Source of the DNA: Aphanomyces cochlioides
Taxonomy: Eukaryota > Oomycota > Saprolegniomycetes > Saprolegniales > Verrucalvaceae
Assembly (NCBI GenBank): GCA_019828595.1
Contig: JAHQRK010000030.1
Location: 372,001 to 436,000 of the forward strand
Direction: 5' to 3'
Length of the DNA: 64,000 nucleotides
Shown here: positions 54,001 through 64,000 of the stretch, in pieces
Position numbering within the stretch: position 1 is the first letter of the stretch
How the letters are laid out: each line of letters opens with the position of its first letter
Program-made: the position numbers and the translations under genes
The notes under the pieces: generated by a model
The model's database searches: none
What the model was told of the DNA's origin: nothing
What the model saw: only the letters and a program-made list of their open reading frames with translations

Positions 54001-57000
54001 TTCAAGAGAGAAATTTGCAAATGAGTATGATTTGGTTTTGTTTAATCGGTGAGTAACTTCTACCTCTAGGCATACACTCAGCCACGGAGCTCATCCGCAA
54101 AGCTATAGACGACATGAATCAGAGGACTTCTAAATTTTTCAAAGTCGCAAGATCGATTTTCATGCTGTCAACGGATATACGCCAGTGCCGTATGAGTATT
54201 TTGTCGACCACTCTCATTCTTGAAACTATCGTCCGTCATATAATGGTCCATCACACGCCACATCATGCCCATGCTGTGTTACCAGTTATGCTCGATATCA
54301 AAACTCTCTGGTGGAATATCCGCTTCAAGACAAATCCATTGAAAATGACACTTGGCAATAACCAAGAAGTGATACAAACAACTATTGATAGAATTGTCCT
54401 TCTGCACAAACGTCTCATCGAAGTGTCGAAAAATATTCCCATCAATCTGAACTTTCAGGTGGTCGGCAATATTGAAGATTTCAGGATCGATGCTTCTGAC
54501 TTGATGGGCAAAATGGAATCTTTGGACGAATATGTGAAAGCTATTATGAATCAGACCGAGATACAAAAGCGAAGAGACGGACTGAACAAATTGGCGATTC
54601 AAATAAATCGTGGATTTGAGCACTACGAGCGAGACGTGGCTTTCGGCAACTTGCTACGCCTGAATGAATTGGATATTCAGTTTAAGTTTTGCCTTGACAG
54701 AATTTCTGCTGCTTTTCAGGATATGAGACGTTCCCAAAATTTACCTGAGACATTTGGCTTGGGTAATATTGAATCGTGGATGCTGACACCAGAAGATATT
54801 CAATATGATTTGTCAACTCCTCTAGGCCGAGGTGGCTTTGCTACAGTATTCAAAGGAATGTACTACGGGCAAGCCGTCGCTGTGAAACGATTTGACCAGA
54901 TTCTCTCAGCTGATTCGGTTGAGATAGAAAAGGTTATTGAAAAGGAAATCAAAGCCTGGAAAGACGTTTCCCATGAGCCATATATTTTGACATTAGTTGG
55001 TGTCTGCACGAAGATTCAAACTCCAATTCTTGTTAGTGAATTGTGCGAAACAAATATCCGACGTTACATTCGAGACTGGCCAGAAGCACTTCTCCCCATG
55101 ATTTACCAGTTTGCTTGTGGTTTAGCGTTTCTGCACTCAAAAAATATTATACATCGCGATTTAAAAGGTGATAATGTCTTGATCACTTTCCAAAAGACTG
55201 TCGCAATTGCTGACTTTGGGCTGAGTCGGTCCACCGAGAGTCTTAAAAATACTCGGACAGGGATAAAGGTGTCTGGAACTTTGAATTGGATGAGCCCTGA
55301 GCAGTTTTTCAGGCCCCGAAGTCTAACTACAAAATCTGACATTTGGTCGTTTGGAATGACTATTTGGGAAATTTTGTGCAATGATACACCCTATCGAGAT
55401 TGTAGTGAATACGAATTTCAAGACATACTCAAGTCCGAGGACGATCGTCCTGAAAAACCCGAAGACTTAAATCCTTACTTTGAGCCATTATGGACTTTGA
55501 TCACGAAATGTTGGCAGTTGGAGCCCAATGCTCGACCGTCTGCAAATGACATTGTGAGGTTTTTGGAGTGGGAATATAACGCACAAGATATGCCACATCA
55601 TCAAGAATCTTTTGATGAGTGCATAAATGGTAAGTGATGCACTCTAAATTGACGACATGATAGTTATTTTAGACTCTGATATATCCGATATGGAGGATAT
55701 TGATGATACCGTTACGTCCCTCAATCAGCTCATTCAGTTAATAGTCGCTGGTATTAATATGAGTTTAAATGTCTTCTATCTAAACATTATTCTGTTCATT
55801 AGAGCCGTCGAGAGAGTGGCCTCTGCTTAACAACTATGTCCTTCGTCCAAGAATTATTGGAACAGCCAATCAAGGCATTTTTCGAGCTTACTACCAACGT
55901 CAGCCATGGAAACATCTTGCGGTCACACTCAGCGAAAATAGCCACGAAATGGACTTTTATAAGAATGTTGTCGACATCGAAAAGGCAAAAGGCTATACTG
56001 TGGAGTGCTTTGGATCGGGAGCATGGTATGTGCGCGGCTACAAATGCTTTGCTGTGATCCTGCAACGCGGTGGAAAAAATTGCGAGAGCTATTGTCAATA
56101 TTTGCTCAGAGACAGCATTGCCAAATATAGATTCATTGAACAAATTCTTGCGGCTACTCAGTTCCTGCATAACCAGGGATGGATCCATGGTGACATCAAG
56201 CTCGAAAATGTAGCATATTTTGAAGCTGAAGAGAGATTCAAACTTATGAACATGGACCATGCTCAAAAGATCGATGCTGCAATCTCGAATTACTGCATAT
56301 CCGAGTATTGTCCACCTGAATTGGCAATGTATATCCTCGGTCAGAAGAAGATCTTAGTTGCGTCGGCGAAATTCGACACTTGGTGTGTGGCTGTCTTGGT
56401 TTTAAAGCTGTTCGTAAAAGACGGCGTGCTGAAAGAATTTTCAGGATTAGACGAGAAAGCAATCATCCAACTTATTGCATCACCAGATTTCAATCTCGAC
56501 CACAGTTTGAACGCAAGCGATCTCAAACCTCCACAAAAACAAATTCTCGCTCTTTGCCTACACCCAGACCCACAAAAGCGAGGAACATTGGACGACATGC
56601 TGGCCATTTTACCCGAAAGAAGGCCATCATCGAGCAATTCTTCGAGATCGATTCCTTTTGCGTGGAGGCTTGATGGAGCTATTGAGCCACAACCACGTGG
56701 TAAAGCTTTACGGGAGATGTCGTTGCGACTTACCTCTCTGTGTGAAATGCGGGAGAGCTCATCACGATGTGAGCACTTTTATCAGGACGCATCGATTCAA
56801 GTCAAAGCAGATTCGACGTTTGTCCGTGATGCACTTCCGTTTTTGAAGACGTCTTCACTCGTGATCAAAGCTATTGGGCTGGTATCTTGCTACGACATCC
56901 TGTTTGGTTCAGACTATAATTTTGACATGTCTGATGGAATTGATGTCGAGAAAACTGTGCTAGCTTTGCAAAATATTCACGGCGTAGTTAGCACGATTGC

Positions 57001-57283
57001 GCCTCCAAGGTTAGTTGAGATCGTGAATCACCTGGAAAATGGCGATTTGGAGGAGGATGAAGTAAAAACTCTTGCAAAAGAAATCAAGCGCATCATTGAA
57101 GACCACCGGAAGAATAACATTGAAGTCATGTCGACAGCTCTTCGAACTTTGGGCTTGCGTCTCGATGGAGGCGTGATCGGTGGCTTGACAAAGCGAACAA
57201 TCAAGTCTCAACCGCCATTTGAGGGTAGTGTTCGTTGGGTATGCAGAAGACATGCTGAAGAGTTTGACGAACACTTTTGCTAA
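51029..57283 (+). CDS. K8: ankyrin-repeat TKL kinase with second, degenerate kinase domain
   Basis: 24 exons, all GT-AG, join in frame into 1,731 residues. Exons: first to 51133; ankyrin exons starting 51181, 51333, 51474, 51620, 51766, 51912, 52058, 52204, 52350, 52496, 52642, 52788, 52933, 53081, 53228, 53373, 53517, 53666, 53803, 53943; then 54070-55629, 55673-55750, 55803-57283. Ankyrin repeats fill residues 1-690 (TPLYVASEEGHLDVVKELL). A helical module (about 700-930) leads to an intact kinase: GRGGFATV 945, VAVK Lys 965, HRD 1054-1056, DFG 1074, MSPEQ. The second kinase-like domain (about 1245-1520) has HGD at 1367 for HRD and MDH for DFG. A C-terminal region (WVCRRHAEEF) is unknown. 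Probably a cytoplasmic signalling protein; no signal peptide or membrane segment seen. Confidence 0.85.
51181..52886 (+). repeat. Tandem array of ankyrin exon plus intron units, 146 bp
   Basis: Twelve consecutive units each hold one 99-nt exon (102 in the first) and one 42-50 nt intron, all phase 0. From 51474 to 52788 the spacing is exactly 146 bp. Units alternate between two types, one with exons ending GACAACGCCAACCAG and introns GTACAATATGG, the other often ending GACAAGGCCGAGGAG with introns GTACGATAGAG. The repeat therefore has a 292-bp higher-order period. Introns are as similar as exons, pointing to recent duplication or gene conversion. Confidence 0.9.
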
Positions 57284-60200
57284 GTTTCGTCGTACAATTT
57301 GGCTGCGATATCGCGTTCATCTGACTCGAAGCATTTGTTGGGACAGAATTTTCATCGCTAGTACGGTGTTAATCAAACTATATTTGTTCTCGTCAATCTG
57401 CAATCTTTATTTCTCTGCAATATTTTTCATAAAGAACGGACCAAAGATGTTACTCGAGTTTTGAAGATCAAGACAGTCTGTTAATGCATGGAACAAAACG
57501 CAACATTGATATCTATCCCTCACCTTACCGACTGCCACATGTTCTTCAGTGTTTGTTGCTTGGATTTCCACGCCAGTCCGAACAATCATCATGCTATCGA
57601 CAAAGTTTAATGAAACTATGCGCGTAAATGCTCATTTAGGTATTCATTGCTCAAAAACGACGGATATAGAGAGCCGTCTGATGCACCAAAGTCGAATCCT
57701 AGGTTGATTTATGCACTTTGTCCGACTTCGATGATTACCCGCCGAAGTTCACGACGAAGATTAATGTCTACAATTTATTGAGTATCCCCTCTCAGAGTTT
57801 GCATTTTCACGAAACCATTAGCTTCGTTGAGTAGGACCATGTTTCAAGTAATTTGAATAGAAATGACTTCGAATTGTTCTCACAATCTTGGTACTAGTGG
57901 AAGACTCAAACAGCAGAGATTATGTGTGAATATCGTCTCGCATTTTTTTCAATCAGGGCTGAAGAAATTGATTTGCAACGTCCCATGCCAACGTCTTATA
58001 AATTGATTCGCAGCGATGGCCTGAGCCTGATGCACTCCTTTGAGAAGTACGTGTACCCATCACAATCCCTGACGGTTGAGTTAATGAGCAGAAGAAACAC
58101 TACTGCCATGAATCACAATTTAATTTTATCCAGGTGAAGACTTTAATGTCTTCTTCCTTTCGAAGGGCACGATTACGTTCAATTTGAGTCATACATAAAT
58201 TAGCAATATGCCTTGTCATGATATTGGTCGCTTGACAACTGAATTGTAAACTATCCATGCGAACACACTGGATTTGTCGACTCTTCGACAACACAGAACC
58301 ATACATTTTGTGATGTCGAACGTGATGTCTGTCGTTTGAAACAATCTTGGATATTTCTGACGGTGAGAGGAGAGTTGAATTTGTTCTGAAAATTCACGAT
58401 GAATTACACGCCATGTCATTAATTTATCATGCACAGCCGTCAAACTCAAATATGATTTTGGGCAGATGGAGGCACCTAGAGTGCAGTGTGTTTCATTAGC
58501 CGTCTCCGTGAAGGCGCTTTCAGCGAAACGGAAACCAGCGCATGTTGACAGTTGAAACACTTGAGGTACACTTGGCGCATTTTCGAGCTTTAACTGGTGC
58601 CGCTGGTGATAAATATCCTGAGCGAATTATCTTGGTTTGGTCTGCTTTGACTATCAAGAGTTTACAATTAAGAGTGAAAGACGTCAAACTTGTTCTTGGT
58701 CGGCGTTTTGGTCACAGAGAATACGAACAAAGTTTGGTAAGTTACAAAGTTTGCTGCCTCACAAAGTGAAAATCAATCTCGTCGTCTTATCCGAAATTTG
58801 CCAAAGATCTCCATAAATTCACATTATGGCAATTGAAAAAAACTTCTTCAAACAAGGATTTCATACAAAGTGCAAGGATAGTGCGAAATTACATCGTAGT
58901 CGATTTTTCCTGATTGACTGTATTCCTCAACTCCAAGGTACGTACAAGTCTTTGACGAGATCCAAATACCACCCACGTAACAATGCAATAAGGTTTTGCC
59001 ATCGCATGTCGAAAACCAATAAATCAACAAATAATCGTCAATTGATAAAAGCAATTCATTCGCCACCACTGTTAAGTCGATTGAAGTTTTGTGATATCCA
59101 AAATAATTATTCCAAATTTATTTGATGGCCATCATTGCAATCAGAGCGCTCTTTCATTATTTGACTGACTGGAGTCACTGAAGATCGATGGCCCTGGACC
59201 AATTCAAAACGTCCACTCGACATGGCTTCACATTGTGGCGTCACGATGTCTCTTTTACGATAAAAAGAAGATTCAAACAGCATTTTTTCGACGTGTTGAC
59301 CGTATCATTGTGTCAAGACATAGCACGATAGAAACGGAGACTTCGTCGCGGACGATCTCGTCGTGGTTTCGATCCTGCGTAGATATGAGACTTCAGGTCC
59401 TATCAACAGCCATTCTGCCTGGCATCTTCCAGTCGATGCCAGCCCAACGAGGTCTCCAACTTTGTGGCACTTTCAGGAATCAGATGTGACTTGTGAAAAG
59501 TTATATTTTGTATAATATTATACACACTGTTAGTATAAATATAGAAATGTTATTGTGAAAAGTAATACTATCCATGGGTTTGTTTGATTTCGACTGTGGA
59601 GATTCCAGGACATTTTGAGCAAGATTGGTGCTCGCATAGTTGATATTGGCCGTTGTTTCTGTTCGTCATACGACAATTGTATGGACAAGCAGACGAAAAT
59701 ATAGTCGTCGATCTACTCGAGCACTTTGGAGTGCCTGCCTACATATGGCATTTGCAATACTTGCAAGTCAAAAATCGCATAGATCAAAAATCTTTTGACG
59801 TGTACGAAGCACACGAACATCTTGTTGCAAATTGACGAAGCCCTGTGTATTTCGTCCTTTTCCCCGAAACCCTTTGTACATTCTGAAGTCAATCGCGGGG
59901 GGAATTTCGTACTCCCAAGTGAGATTTCGCCAAGAGATATGCATCATTCAAGCAGAGCTTTGAATTCTAGACACGGTCAATTCTATAAATTCTGTCGCTA
60001 AATCTGGCCAAGTCATCCCAAATGAACGATAACTTTGCAGAATCCACACACAGACAAGGCTGAAATGGACTCAATGAAATCCTTCTGGTCTCTTTTGTCG
60101 AATCCAATGATTTTCCAGGTGCAAAATGAGTTCATTCATTGTTTGGCCAGCTCCAAAGCCTGGTCACGATCAGTTGGCATTTCTACGACCATCGAATGTG

Positions 60201-60672
60201 GACTTCATGGCAGATACTGACGATCCGACCGATTTAGCGTTCTTGAGGTTGATTCCTTGGCATGAGGAAGTCATTGAAAGATTTGAACACAACGCTGACG
60301 TTTGGCTAGCTGCTACCAAGTGCTTTGGAGGCTCCCAAACCAAGTGTGGGCATTTGAGAACTGTGAGGTTAGCAACAACTTGTAATTTGTCCTCAAAAAT
60401 ATTATATTCAAAATTTATTAAATTTAACAGGATATATTTATATAAGTCTAATCAAATCAAGTTATAGATTGGTTGTGTAAATTGATACCAATATTTATAA
60501 AATTTTAAATAGTATATTATTTTATAAAGGTAATCAATTTTGCATTCCTGTGCTCTGGCAAATCTTTTGGTCGAGCAGAGTCTGAATCTTGTGGTCGAAC
60601 ACCTTTCATAGTCGTCCTAGTGTCGTACTTGCTATATATCATCCAGGACAGAGACAGCACGGTCTATGAATT
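57284..60672. other. Unassigned region with short ORF remnants
   Basis: No gene can be assigned. Open frames of 60-113 residues occur: 57922-58137 (MCEYRLAFFSIRAEEIDL), 58542-58769 (followed by a GTAAGT donor-like site at about 58737), 59653-59835 (YGQADENIVVDLLEHFGVP) and 60126-60467. On the minus strand, 58100-58560 is open in two overlapping frames. None has a recognised domain, and stops separate them. They may be remnants of a gene or transposon. TA-rich sequence lies at 60380-60540. Confidence 0.35.
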
Positions 60673-60689
60673 TCATTTCACAATTTGCC
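60673..60689 (+). promoter_or_regulatory. Oomycete Inr-FPR core promoter, K9
   Basis: TCATTTCACAATTTGCC is an exact match to TCANTYY-N-CAWTTTNYY, 32 bp before ATG 60705. A TATATATC string lies about 35 bp upstream. Because the motif covers codons after the upstream ATG at 60666, the later ATG is the better start. Confidence 0.8.
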
Positions 60690-60704
60690 CCCAAGCAAAC
60701 AAGC

Positions 60705-61541
60705 ATGATGTCGTGGGAGTTATCGCCAGAGACGATCCAATTTGACCCAAACGACACGTCAACTATGCTGGGTCGCGGTGGCTTTGGCTCCGTATTCAGA
60801 GGAACTTGCCAAGGTCAAACTGTGGCCGTGAAACGATTCGACCAAATCCACCACGCCGATTCGGCCGAGTTCGATGCGGCTATTGCCAAGGAAATCCAAG
60901 GCTGGAAGGAAATCTCCCACGAGCCGAACATTTTGACGCTCCTCGGCGTCTGCACGAAAGTTCCAGCGCCAATTATTGTGACTGAATTGTATCAAACCAG
61001 CATCCGACGCTACGTCCGAGACTGGCCAGATATGCTGCTTTCCATGGTATATCAATTCGCTAAAGGTCTGGTCTCGATCCACAACGCTAATATGATCCAC
61101 CGGGATATCAAAGGTGACAATATCCTGGTTAGATTCCAAAAGACGGTGGCGATTGCTGGTTTTGAACTGTGCTGCCGCGTGCAAGATATGATTGCCGAGG
61201 ATCGACCGTGTGGAACTTTGAATTGGATGAGTCCTGAACAGTATTTACGGCCCAGAAGCGTGACGCCCAAGTCGGACATTTGGTCGTTTGGCATGACGCT
61301 GTGGGAGATTTTGAGCGACAATATTCCATATCGATGCTGTAGTGAGCATGAGTTTGCACAAGAAATTTTCCAAAGTGAAGACGATCGTCCTGAAAAGCCT
61401 GACAACTTGAATCCAGAGCTGGAGCCATTGTGGACTTTGATCACGAAATGCTGGCAATTAAACCCTGACGCTCGACCAAGTGCCGTTGAAATCGTCGATT
61501 TTCTCGAAACAAATTACAGCTCTCACGTGAAAAGCTTGTAA
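60705..61541 (+). CDS. K9: TKL-type kinase-like protein lacking the DFG aspartate
   Basis: 278 residues, a bare kinase domain with an intact single-exon frame. Residues: GRGGFGSV at 23-30, VAVK Lys 43, alpha-C region KEIQGWKEISHEP, catalytic loop MIHRDIKGDN (HRD 132-134), IAGFELCC (GFE 152-154 in place of DFG), GTLNWMSPEQ, TPKSDIWSFGMTLWEIL, and an Arg in the C-lobe (NPDARPSAVEIVDFLE). The HRD loop argues for retained fold. Loss of the metal-binding Asp predicts a pseudokinase or an enzyme of weak, unusual activity. It lacks the helical module of K3 and K8. K7 looks like its closest copy here (near-identical NANMIHRDIKGDNILVRFQK). Confidence 0.85.
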   Translation: MMSWELSPETIQFDPNDTSTMLGRGGFGSVFRGTCQGQTVAVKRFDQIHHADSAEFDAAIAKEIQGWKEISHEPNILTLLGVCTKVPAPIIVTELYQTSIRRYVRDWPDMLLSMVYQFAKGLVSIHNANMIHRDIKGDNILVRFQKTVAIAGFELCCRVQDMIAEDRPCGTLNWMSPEQYLRPRSVTPKSDIWSFGMTLWEILSDNIPYRCCSEHEFAQEIFQSEDDRPEKPDNLNPELEPLWTLITKCWQLNPDARPSAVEIVDFLETNYSSHVKSL

Positions 61542-63555
61542 CTTTGGTCCTTGCAGCCTCCCCAGCGACATCATGGTGGCATAAAACTCCAAGACTTCAG
61601 TGAAAATGTAAGCACCACGTTTGAGGTGTCGCGATTCTCTATAAACTTCATAATTTCAAGCCACCGTGGTCACCCTCTGAGAGTAGACGCGTGGGGACGA
61701 TGGATGAGTTGGATCCAGACTGACGATGGAGAAACTTTTGGGCAACTAGAACGCATTCTGGTGAACCTAAATCATGCTTGAAGTGTATGTGGCATCTATT
61801 GTGCGTTGTCGCGGACAGCTGCAGACTTTGCAATCGTGACGCTGACACTGGAAGTATAAGTCTCCTTCATCTCGCCAACATCGAACGCGACGTCTTGGAC
61901 AACCTCTCCATCGAGATCTCTCATAACCCAAAGATGGAGAATCGAGCAAGAAAGAGAGGGCAAGAAACGTCGCTCGATTCTGCTTTTCTATTACAAGTTG
62001 GGCGTGTTTTGTGGTTGATTGTGGCTTTTTTTGGCATCAACTCGAGCAATTTCTTTGATAGAGTTTACTGTCGACGAGTTTGAAACCGAGTCTCGAATCC
62101 TTTCCCCCATGGCCGATCACTCTCCTTGGAGTAAATGAAGCCCCGGGCTCGTCGCGATTGTAAATTAATATTTTAAAGTCGCAGCGAGCAACAGATCGCA
62201 TAGTTTACCTGGTCCAATTACAGTACTAAGTATACCGTTATACCGTTATACTAGAAGTATCAAATGTAATATTTACCAGGAAAGTTCTGCTCGTCGTTGC
62301 TCAAGAGTTGCTGAGCGCATTGAGTTTCTAACGAACAATGAGATTGAATCTGCTTTGGGTAAATGTTTTGTAAAGACACGTTGACTCGCAGTGACGACAC
62401 TGCTCGTCCAAAAGTTTGCTAGAAACCGCACACTCGTTGAATAATTGTAGCAAGAAATCTATGAGATGTCTTTGAAATACTCGTGTCTTTGTCAATATAT
62501 TTGAGAATTGGACGATTTGAACCATAGAGTGGACGTTGTATTGAGCGTGGAGACGCATTTTGAGCATCTTTCGTGCGAGGAACAACGTTGATATTCCTTG
62601 AATATTGTTTGGTTTCCGACCAGTTTGCGGACGAGCAATTGAAAAGAATCTAATGTGAAGTCCATCTCCTGCCGTACTTTAAGAGTGTCCTCGGGGGATT
62701 TTGCAAGTCAAACTTCACGTCGCCCTGGAGGGATATCCTTTCTACTGTAGTAGACATCACGAAGCGAACAAATATCTCGCCGAAATTTGAAGCAAATGAC
62801 GTAGCCCCCCTGCATTGAGCCATTTCCCCCTTAACTCACGAGAAATTCTAAAGTCGATGTACGGGGGAATTGATAGCTTCTAGGCGAAATAATAGAGCTA
62901 TAAAACTTTTTACTTCGTGCCGTTAGATACCATGTGGCTATCTGACAAATCGTCTTCGCCCCCCCCCGGGATTTTGCCACGTTCCCCCCAAAACAAAGAA
63001 TTTCTGACGATTACAGCGGGGGGAGCGGGGGGGAATTGACTGCTTCTGGGTGAGATAAAGCCACGTGATATCGATCTTTTAGTTCCAGCCACTTGACAGC
63101 GCGAAAGCTCTACTGACGAATACATTGTCGAGGCTCTCTGTCGGGCCACCAGACAGAGAACGAAGGGGAGATAGTCGAATATCTCGTTAAGTTTCAGCTG
63201 GAACACGTATCGCTATGACCTCTGGGCGCAATAAAACTCGATCCTTGATAGCAGCAACTGTAGAGAATTGCCGTGCGTCTTCCAAACTGACGACAGTATA
63301 AACAGAATCTCATCGATTCCTGGCTATATAGAAAGGGGAATCTGTTGCTTGATTGACGACAGAAAACCCTTGTAGTAGGCTATGAGTTGTCGTTCTCTGA
63401 TGCACATAAAGAAGCAATATCCGACTAGATAAGGAATTCAGGCGTCGGTTATTGGCCCAAGGAGTCAAGTCTGGACGAGCTCTGGTAAAAATACGACTTT
63501 GTATACCATGTACAATGGCTCTCAAGTCACCTTTGGAGCTATTTCTAACCACACA
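61542..63555. other. Non-coding region between K9 and K10
   Basis: No gene recognised. An open frame at 61778-62083 (LLCVVADSCRLCNRDADT) has no known domain. A short TATACCGT repeat is at about 62231-62252. Diverged repeat copies lie at 62800-62900 and 62950-63075, the latter with runs of nine C and seven G. Confidence 0.4.
62800..63075. repeat. Two diverged copies of a dispersed C-run repeat
   Basis: TAGCCCCCCTGCATTGAGCC then CATTTCCCCC, and GGGGGAATTGATAGCTTCT, recur as TTCCCCCCAAAAC and GGGGGGGAATTGACTGCTTC. A third copy of the first part is at 38208-38235 (TAGCCCCCTGGCTTAAGCC). Unknown element. Confidence 0.5.
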
Positions 63556-63569
63556 TCATTTTGCAATTC
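63556..63569 (+). promoter_or_regulatory. Oomycete Inr-FPR core promoter, K10
   Basis: TCATTTTGCAATTC fits the consensus with one mismatch in the FPR, 64 bp before ATG 63620. The same CAATTC variant is found at K5. Confidence 0.65.
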
Positions 63570-63619
63570 GCCTCCAAGGCACCACAACAAGCATCCCCCG
63601 TCAAACTTGGCTTACGACT

Positions 63620-64000
63620 ATGAATATGGAGAAAGGTATCGAGAATTTGACCTCTGATGGCCACAATACCAAGGTTGAATCATGGATGCTGTCATTCGAA
63701 GATGTCCAATTTGATCCAAGCAATCTCAACTCGACCATCGGCCAGGAATCTGTCGCTACAGTGTACAGAGGATCGTACCATGGACAAGTGGTGGCTGTGA
63801 AACAATTTCATCCCGTCCATCAGGTCGATCCCGTCGAGTTGGAGCAACTCATTGCCAGTGAAATCAAAGTCTGGGCAAAGATTTCCCACGAGCCAAACAT
63901 TTTAACCCTGATTGGACTTTGCACCAAAGTTCCAAGACCCATTCTTGTGAGTGAATATTGCCAAACAAACATCCGTCGGTGCGTTCGAGACTGGCCAGAG
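63620..64000 (+). CDS. K10: TKL-type kinase, 5' part, cut by window edge
   Basis: Open from ATG 63620 to the window end (127 residues). It starts with the family signature VESWMLSFEDVQFDPSN; the Gly loop is degenerate (IGQESVATVYRG in place of LGRGGFATVFKG). VAVKQF keeps the Lys, and EIKVWAKISHEPNILTLIG and NIRRCVRDWPE follow. The catalytic loop and DFG lie beyond the edge, so activity cannot be judged. It has no helical module directly upstream. Confidence 0.8.
   Translation, partial: MNMEKGIENLTSDGHNTKVESWMLSFEDVQFDPSNLNSTIGQESVATVYRGSYHGQVVAVKQFHPVHQVDPVELEQLIASEIKVWAKISHEPNILTLIGLCTKVPRPILVSEYCQTNIRRCVRDWPE

Noticed and set aside
54025..54069. A 21-nt intron at 54049-54069 (GTGAGT...CTAG)
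   Set aside because: A donor at 54025 (GTATGA) with the same acceptor gives a 45-nt intron, the size of its neighbours, and keeps the frame; the shorter version is unnecessary.
60666..60704. Upstream ATG as the K9 start
   Set aside because: The Inr-FPR initiator lies inside those codons, so transcription should begin after this ATG; ATG 60705 is used.

Overview
The window looks like a stretch of an oomycete (water mould) nuclear genome, most of it repeats. Three things point that way. Several genes and two LTR families carry the oomycete Inr-FPR core promoter (TCANTYYNCAWTTT). One Ty3/Gypsy element has the dual RNase H layout known from oomycete elements. Short GT-AG introns of 38-52 nt occur throughout. 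The order Saprolegniales/Peronosporales cannot be decided from the sequence. There are no bacterial features, tRNAs, rRNAs or CRISPR arrays.

Layout. 1-6.4 kb: minus-strand Ty3/Gypsy element G1, running off the left edge. 6.6-7.3 kb: kinase pseudogene K1. 7.8-9.2 kb: two hAT-type transposase fragments. 9.2-11.4 kb: non-coding DNA with hairpins. 11.4-13.4 kb: an apparently intact IS630/Tc1/mariner-type transposon with a spliced DD82E transposase. 13.5-16.9 kb: kinase relics K2/K3 (fused head to tail) and K4. 17.3-28.1 kb: Ty3/Gypsy element G2, minus strand, with an opposite-strand spliced gene between integrase and 3' LTR. 28.2-30.6 kb: palindrome cluster, helical-domain-only gene K5 and kinase relic K6. 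31.0-36.9 kb: chromodomain Ty3/Gypsy element G3, fused at its right LTR to kinase relic K7. 39.9-46.6 kb: Ty3/Gypsy element G4 with a perfect 5-bp target duplication. 47.2-49.3 kb: a pogo/Tigger element. 51.0-57.3 kb: a 24-exon gene K8. 60.7-61.5 kb: kinase-like gene K9. 63.6 kb to the edge: kinase gene K10.

The host content is almost entirely one expanding family of tyrosine-kinase-like (TKL) proteins in ten states of growth and decay. K8 is the most complete member. Its exons join in frame into 1,731 residues: about 19 ankyrin repeats, one per exon, then an alpha-helical region, an intact kinase, a degenerate second kinase domain and an unknown C-terminal region. The ankyrin exons and their introns form a near-identical 146-bp tandem array with a 292-bp higher-order period, so repeat number can change without breaking the frame. 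K9 and two relics have lost the DFG aspartate in the same way (GFE/GFD), which suggests a pseudokinase subfamily.

The retroelements have nearly identical LTR pairs (1-2 differences) yet disrupted coding regions, so they inserted recently but look unable to move by themselves. Coordinates were read by eye and could be off by a base or two at some splice sites and repeat ends. All functions are inferred from motifs; no database search was possible.
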